Assembly: GCA_900549245.1 (NCBI GenBank)
Contig: URNQ01000075.1
Location: 1-7,805 of the forward strand
Length of the DNA stretch: 7,805 nucleotides
Reading direction: 5' to 3'
Source of the DNA: an uncultured Collinsella sp.
GTDB taxonomy: Bacteria > Actinomycetota > Coriobacteriia > Coriobacteriales > Coriobacteriaceae
Position numbers and translations under genes: made by a program. How positions within the stretch are numbered: the stretch's first letter is position 1; every line of letters begins with the position of its first letter. This document shows, piece by piece, positions 5,275 through 7,805 of the stretch. Below the pieces are notes generated by a model. The model did not search any database. It saw only the letters and a list, made by a program, of their open reading frames with translations, and had not been told where the DNA came from.

Positions 5275-6135
5275 TTACTCCTCCGCCTTTGCGGCATCCC
5301 ACAGGTCGTTAAGGCCGTGGGTCGAAAGCTCGGCAAGATCCACGTGGGCGTCAGCCGCCATCTGCTCCATCGCAGCCCAGCGGCGGCGGAACTTGGCCGT
5401 GCTCGCGCGCAGGGCACTCTCGGCGTCAATCCCCTCTTTGCGCGCAACGTTGACTAGGGCAAAGAGCAGGTCGCCAAACTCCATCTCGCGCTCGGGCGAG
5501 CCGGGCTCCTCGGCCTCAAACTCGGCACGCTCCTCGGCGACCTCGTCCCACACATCCTGGACCGTCTCCCACTCAAAGCCCACGGCCGCCGCCTTGCGCG
5601 ACACCTTCTGAGCTTGCATCAGCGCCGGCAGGTGCGTGGGTACGCCGTCGAGCAGGCCTTCGGGCGCAGCCTCGTCCGCCGCCACAGCCTTGTCCTTGGC
5701 AGCCTTCTCGGCAAGCTTGACCTCGTCCCAAATCTTGAGCACCTCGTCGGAGCTGTCGGCATCCGCATCGCCAAAGACGTGCGGATGGCGACGGATGAGC
5801 TTGGCGTCGATATCGTGCGCCACGTCGGCCAGCGTAAACTCTCCGGCGTCCGCCGCGATCTGCGCATGCAGTACGACCTGCATGAGCACGTCGCCCAGCT
5901 CCTCGCGCAGATGCGTGGCATCGTCGGCCTCGATGCAGTCGAGCGCCTCATAGGCCTCCTCGATCATATTTTTGCCAATGCTGCGGTGCGTCTGCTCGCG
6001 GTCCCACGGGCAGCCGTCGGGCTGACGCAGGCGCCAAATGGTCTGCACCAGATGCTGCAGCTCGGCCGACGCGTCGACCAGCGTGGACAGGTCGCGCGAG
6101 CCCTCGGCATTTTGCTGAGCCATGTGCTGCGCCAT
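5275..6135 (-). CDS. mazG: Nucleoside triphosphate pyrophosphohydrolase MazG
   Basis: MazG hydrolyses nucleoside triphosphates to the monophosphate and pyrophosphate. It cleans damaged or non-canonical nucleotides and, in some species, lowers ppGpp. The 286-residue protein has the two tandem all-alpha MazG domains of the full-length form. Domain 1 has CPWD (42-45), the metal-binding EExxE (Glu59, Glu60, Glu63) and ExxD (Glu79, Asp82), then RRHPHVFGD (115-123). Domain 2 follows an Ala/Lys/Glu-rich linker (about 140-160). It starts near KAAAVGFEW (181-189) and has DEVAEERAE with EFGD (219-222), so its metal site also looks intact. The start is the ATG at 6133-6135. Its GGAGGAGGAA Shine-Dalgarno is made by the last codons of the upstream phosphodiesterase gene, with two bases between genes, so translation is probably coupled. 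A further in-frame ATG four codons on is possible. Confidence 0.96.
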   Translation of the reverse strand: MAQHMAQQNAEGSRDLSTLVDASAELQHLVQTIWRLRQPDGCPWDREQTHRSIGKNMIEEAYEALDCIEADDATHLREELGDVLMQVVLHAQIAADAGEFTLADVAHDIDAKLIRRHPHVFGDADADSSDEVLKIWDEVKLAEKAAKDKAVAADEAAPEGLLDGVPTHLPALMQAQKVSRKAAAVGFEWETVQDVWDEVAEERAEFEAEEPGSPEREMEFGDLLFALVNVARKEGIDAESALRASTAKFRRRWAAMEQMAADAHVDLAELSTHGLNDLWDAAKAEE

Positions 6136-6137
6136 GG

Positions 6138-6686
6138 TTATTCCTCCTCCAGGATCACGTGACGGAACGCGCCGCCCTCGTAGATGCCGTAGCTGTGTGT
6201 ACCGTCCTTGGGAATGCTCACGCTGCCGGGGTTGAAGAGCCACAGGCCCGGGTGCGCCTCGCTTGCCTCGTTAACCTTGATATGCGTGTGGCCGTAGACG
6301 AGCGCGGAGCCTTCGGGCAGCGCGGGCACGTGGTCGACGCTGTTGTGCATACCGGCGCCAAAAACGTGGCCGTGTGTCAAGAACAGCTCGCGGCCGGCCT
6401 CGTCGAACAACGTGGCGTAGTTGGCCATGACGGGAAAGTCGAGCACCATCTGGTCGACCTCGGCGTCGCAGTTGCCGCGCACCGCGATGATGCGGTCGGC
6501 CAGGGCGTTGAGCAGCGGAATCACGCGCTTGGGGGCGTAGTCGCGCGGCAGGTCGTTACGCGGGCCGTGGTAGAGCAGGTCGCCCAGCAGCACGATGCGG
6601 TCGGGCTGCTCGGATTCGATGGCAGCGCAGAGGCGCTCGGCCCAGTATGCCGAGCCATGGATGTCGGAGGCGATGAGGTATTTCAT
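6138..6686 (-). CDS. yfcE: YfcE/MJ0936-type metallophosphoesterase
   Basis: The 182-residue protein matches the length of E. coli YfcE (about 184), a manganese-dependent phosphodiesterase whose physiological substrate is not settled. All calcineurin-like motifs are present: SDIHG (Asp8, His10), GDLLYHGPRN (Asp36), GNCD (Asn72), THGH (His105) and YGHTH (His133, His135). NPGSVSIPK (152-160) is the conserved segment after the last metal ligands. It is cytoplasmic, with no signal peptide or membrane helix. The start is the ATG at 6684-6686, with an AAGGA Shine-Dalgarno about seven bases upstream; the longer open frame lacks one. It ends in three Glu codons that double as the mazG ribosome-binding site. 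It lies 73 bases after the LarC-like gene and may share its transcript. Confidence 0.94.
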   Translation of the reverse strand: MKYLIASDIHGSAYWAERLCAAIESEQPDRIVLLGDLLYHGPRNDLPRDYAPKRVIPLLNALADRIIAVRGNCDAEVDQMVLDFPVMANYATLFDEAGRELFLTHGHVFGAGMHNSVDHVPALPEGSALVYGHTHIKVNEASEAHPGLWLFNPGSVSIPKDGTHSYGIYEGGAFRHVILEEE

Positions 6687-6759
6687 GGGGAGTCCTTTCG
6701 AAGCGGAGTTGATGGGGGCTGAATACGGGGTCCGGCGGATGTGGAGCCCATCTACCGTG

Positions 6760-7245
6760 TTACTCAAATCGCAGCGCCGCGCTCTGAGCCGCCTGCATCA
6801 CGCGCTGGAGCGGCACATTATGCTCGCGGGCAAGACGGGCGCAGTCCTCGTACTCGGGCGCCGCACGCTCACTGCCGTCGGGCAGGGTGGCTACTTTGAC
6901 GGCCACCTCGCCCCAAGGCGTCGCTACCTGCTCAAAACGACGCGGCAGGCAGACGCGTTCCATCACCTGGCGACGAACGGCGTTGGTCGTGGTCTCCAAA
7001 AAGATAATCGTCTGTAGGCGCTCGATATCCTCGTGCGAGCAGATCACCTGCAACTGCCATCCGGGGCGGCCCTTTTTGCAGTAGAGGGACAGCCAGTGCA
7101 CCTCGCGGGCGCCGGCCTCGCGCAGACGGTCAGCGGCGTAGGCGAGCACCTCGGGCGACGCGTCATCGATGTCGCACTCCAGCTTGACGATAGTTTCGGG
7201 CGCATCGGTCTCGCGAGACAGCGGGGATGTGCTATCGCATTGCAT
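6760..7245 (-). CDS. Stand-alone LarC C-terminal domain (DUF111 / LarC2-like)
   Basis: The 161-residue protein matches the C-terminal half of LarC, the CTP-dependent enzyme that inserts nickel into the pincer (NPN) cofactor of lactate racemase LarA. Recognisable segments are VKLECDIDDASPEVLAY (20-36), YCKKGRPGWQL (55-65), ETTTNAVRR (84-92), TPWGEVAVKV (109-118) and APEYEDC (129-135). These are the conserved blocks of the CTP- and metal-binding LarC2 region. Full LarC is about 400 residues; the N-terminal LarC1 part is missing, and nothing like it is encoded upstream in this window. The ATG at 7243-7245 has AAGGA about 10 bases upstream, a long but workable spacing; no other start codon fits. 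Residues 1-17 are a non-conserved tail. It could be a true stand-alone subunit with LarC1 elsewhere, a paralogue with another cofactor role, or a remnant. The intact motifs and its own promoter argue against decay. Confidence 0.85.
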   Translation of the reverse strand: MQCDSTSPLSRETDAPETIVKLECDIDDASPEVLAYAADRLREAGAREVHWLSLYCKKGRPGWQLQVICSHEDIERLQTIIFLETTTNAVRRQVMERVCLPRRFEQVATPWGEVAVKVATLPDGSERAAPEYEDCARLAREHNVPLQRVMQAAQSAALRFE

Positions 7246-7288
7246 ACGGTCCGGATCCTTTCCGCACGGGCTCGTTTTGTTCACCCAA

Positions 7289-7297
7289 ACGCTAGCA
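7289..7297 (-). promoter_or_regulatory. Extended -10 promoter for the larC2-yfcE-mazG unit
   Basis: On the minus strand this reads TGCTAGCGT, a TGn extension and the hexamer TAGCGT. It places the transcription start near 7282 and gives a leader of about 37 bases. There is no evident -35. The sequence closely resembles the tRNA-Leu promoter element. Confidence 0.5.
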
Positions 7298-7348
7298 CAT
7301 CGGACGTGGCACAGGCGTGACTTTCGTCCGTCGCCGCCCTCGCCCCTA

Positions 7349-7420
7349 TCCAAACATGTACATCAGCCTCCAAACATGTCATTTTTTGCAGCTTTCGGAG
7401 GCTGATGTACACGTTTTGGA
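7349..7420. repeat. Long intergenic inverted repeat with an extra direct arm copy
   Basis: TGTACATCAGCCTCC (7357-7371) pairs perfectly with GGAGGCTGATGTACA (7397-7411) over 15 bp, around a 25-base loop. With one base of slippage and one substitution, the arms extend outward to CCAAAC on the left and GTTTTGG on the right, about 22 paired positions. TCCAAACATGT, the left arm's outer end, occurs again at 7369-7379, so it is a direct repeat with a 20-base period that can also pair with the right arm. The loop contains a run of six T (7382-7387). No T tract follows the hairpin on either strand, so it is not a standard terminator. It lies between two divergent genes. It could be a REP/MITE-like element, a structured RNA, or a paired operator. 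Confidence 0.75.
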
Positions 7421-7629
7421 GCGGGGCCGCACACGATCAGAATTGCGCCTGCACTCCGTCCGCCATAAAGTTCGCTGCACTCAACAATTTTGGACTTTCT
7501 ACGCAGTTCATCGGCTAAAAAATTACCCTCGGCATACTTACCTGCTGCACGATGTTACTCTAGTTGCATTTGGCTAACTAATCGGCTGCCGAGGACCCCG
7601 CCCGGCACCGTTACGGCATCGGAGGTTTC
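7421..7629. other. Leader region of the ABC exporter gene; no gene seen
   Basis: No open frame here has coding features. The stretch 7483-7585 is richer in A/T than the surroundings. TGTTACTCT (7553-7561) is a weak extended -10 candidate for the plus-strand ABC gene, giving a leader of about 60 bases. CTGCAC occurs three times (7449, 7475, 7544) and ATCGGCT twice (7510, 7581). TCGGC-T-GCCGA (7582-7592) is a small dyad. None of these can be assigned a role from sequence alone. Confidence 0.35.
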
Positions 7630-7805
7630 ATGTTCGAGAAGCGGCTCTTCTCCCTGGTTCCGCAGGCAACGCCCTACATTGTGGCGAGCGTCCTGTTTAA
7701 ATGGATCGCGCTCATGGCAAACATCACGGTGATGTGGGTGCTTGCGCGCATCTTGGGCGGCATCGTCACGGACGGTCTTTCCGCCGCGCTCGCCGTCGAT
7801 GCCCT
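7630..7805 (+). CDS. ABC exporter permease/ATPase, CydC/CydD-like, N-terminal end (partial)
   Basis: The first 58 codons are visible, and the gene runs off the window. The sequence MFEKRLFSLVPQATPYIV leads into a hydrophobic helix (about 15-43, VASVLFKWIALMANITVMWVLA). A soluble loop then begins (GGIVTDGLSAALAVDA). This layout, a short basic start, LFSLVP and the first transmembrane helix, is that of type IV half-transporters in the CydC/CydD thiol-exporter group. There the N-terminal membrane domain precedes an ATPase domain, and the pair exports cysteine or glutathione for cytochrome bd assembly. Another ABC exporter is possible, since no ATPase motif is in view. The ATG at 7630 has GGAGG four bases upstream, a short spacing. 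The long non-coding leader suggests this is the first gene of its operon. Confidence 0.72.
   Translation, partial: MFEKRLFSLVPQATPYIVASVLFKWIALMANITVMWVLARILGGIVTDGLSAALAVDA

Noticed and set aside
5614..6722. Open frames on the plus strand across mazG and yfcE (182 and 187 codons)
   Set aside because: Both are antisense to genes with all family motifs and lack their own start signals.
7246..7353. N-terminal extension of the LarC2 protein, examined for remnants of LarC1
   Set aside because: The 36 added residues show no LarC1 similarity that I can see, and they cross the likely promoter and leader.
7349..7420. CRISPR array
   Set aside because: There are only two direct copies of an 11-base unit at a 20-base period plus an inverted one. 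Spacer and repeat lengths do not fit, and no cas genes are seen.
7349..7420. Rho-independent terminator
   Set aside because: The T run is inside the loop, not after the stem, and neither flanking gene is convergent onto it.
1..7805. Insertion sequence, prophage or integrative element
   Set aside because: No transposase, integrase or phage gene is visible. The tRNA-Leu gene is followed at once by its terminator and a core gene, and I saw no duplicated 3' end.

Overview
The window reads as a high-GC actinobacterial chromosome segment, most likely from the Coriobacteriia and probably Collinsella or a close relative. This rests on the G+C-rich codon use, protein sequences that fit that group, and a run of minus-strand genes (mazG, eno, septum-formation initiator, Ppx/GppA) whose order is typical of Actinobacteria. 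The genus call is from memory of the families, not from a search.

Layout from left to right. Bases 1-60 are the last 19 codons of a plus-strand sensor histidine kinase. A strong bidirectional terminator (77-112) separates it from a two-gene minus-strand unit: a galactitol-type PTS IIB protein (521-808) followed by a small VOC/glyoxalase-fold protein (135-509). No IIA or IIC gene is visible. Divergent from this unit is a plus-strand gene for a membrane-anchored, TPR-like protein of unknown function (972-1595). Next come a tRNA-Leu(UAA) gene with encoded CCA (1627-1711) and its terminator.

From 1816 to 7245 everything is on the minus strand, so transcription runs right to left: a stand-alone LarC C-terminal-domain protein, a YfcE-like phosphodiesterase, MazG, a terminator, enolase, a terminator, an FtsB/DivIC-like protein, and a Ppx/GppA phosphatase. 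The yfcE and mazG genes are almost touching, and the mazG Shine-Dalgarno lies in the last codons of yfcE. Enolase has its own leader and terminator. The divIC and ppx genes form a second short operon. Together these are housekeeping functions: glycolysis, nucleotide-pool cleaning, division, and phosphate-ester or polyphosphate turnover.

Bases 7246-7629 are the only long non-coding stretch. They hold the larC leader and promoter, a striking 15-bp perfect inverted repeat with longer imperfect arms and an extra direct copy of the arm end, and the leader of a plus-strand ABC exporter. That exporter resembles the CydC/CydD group and is cut off by the window edge at 7630-7805.

Most of the window is ordinary core genome. 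The points worth a second look are the intergenic palindrome, the LarC2 domain without LarC1, the PTS IIB plus VOC pair lacking its other components, the actinobacterial block without DUF501, the absence of TTA codons beside a tRNA-Leu(UAA) gene, and a recurring GTGCTA promoter motif.
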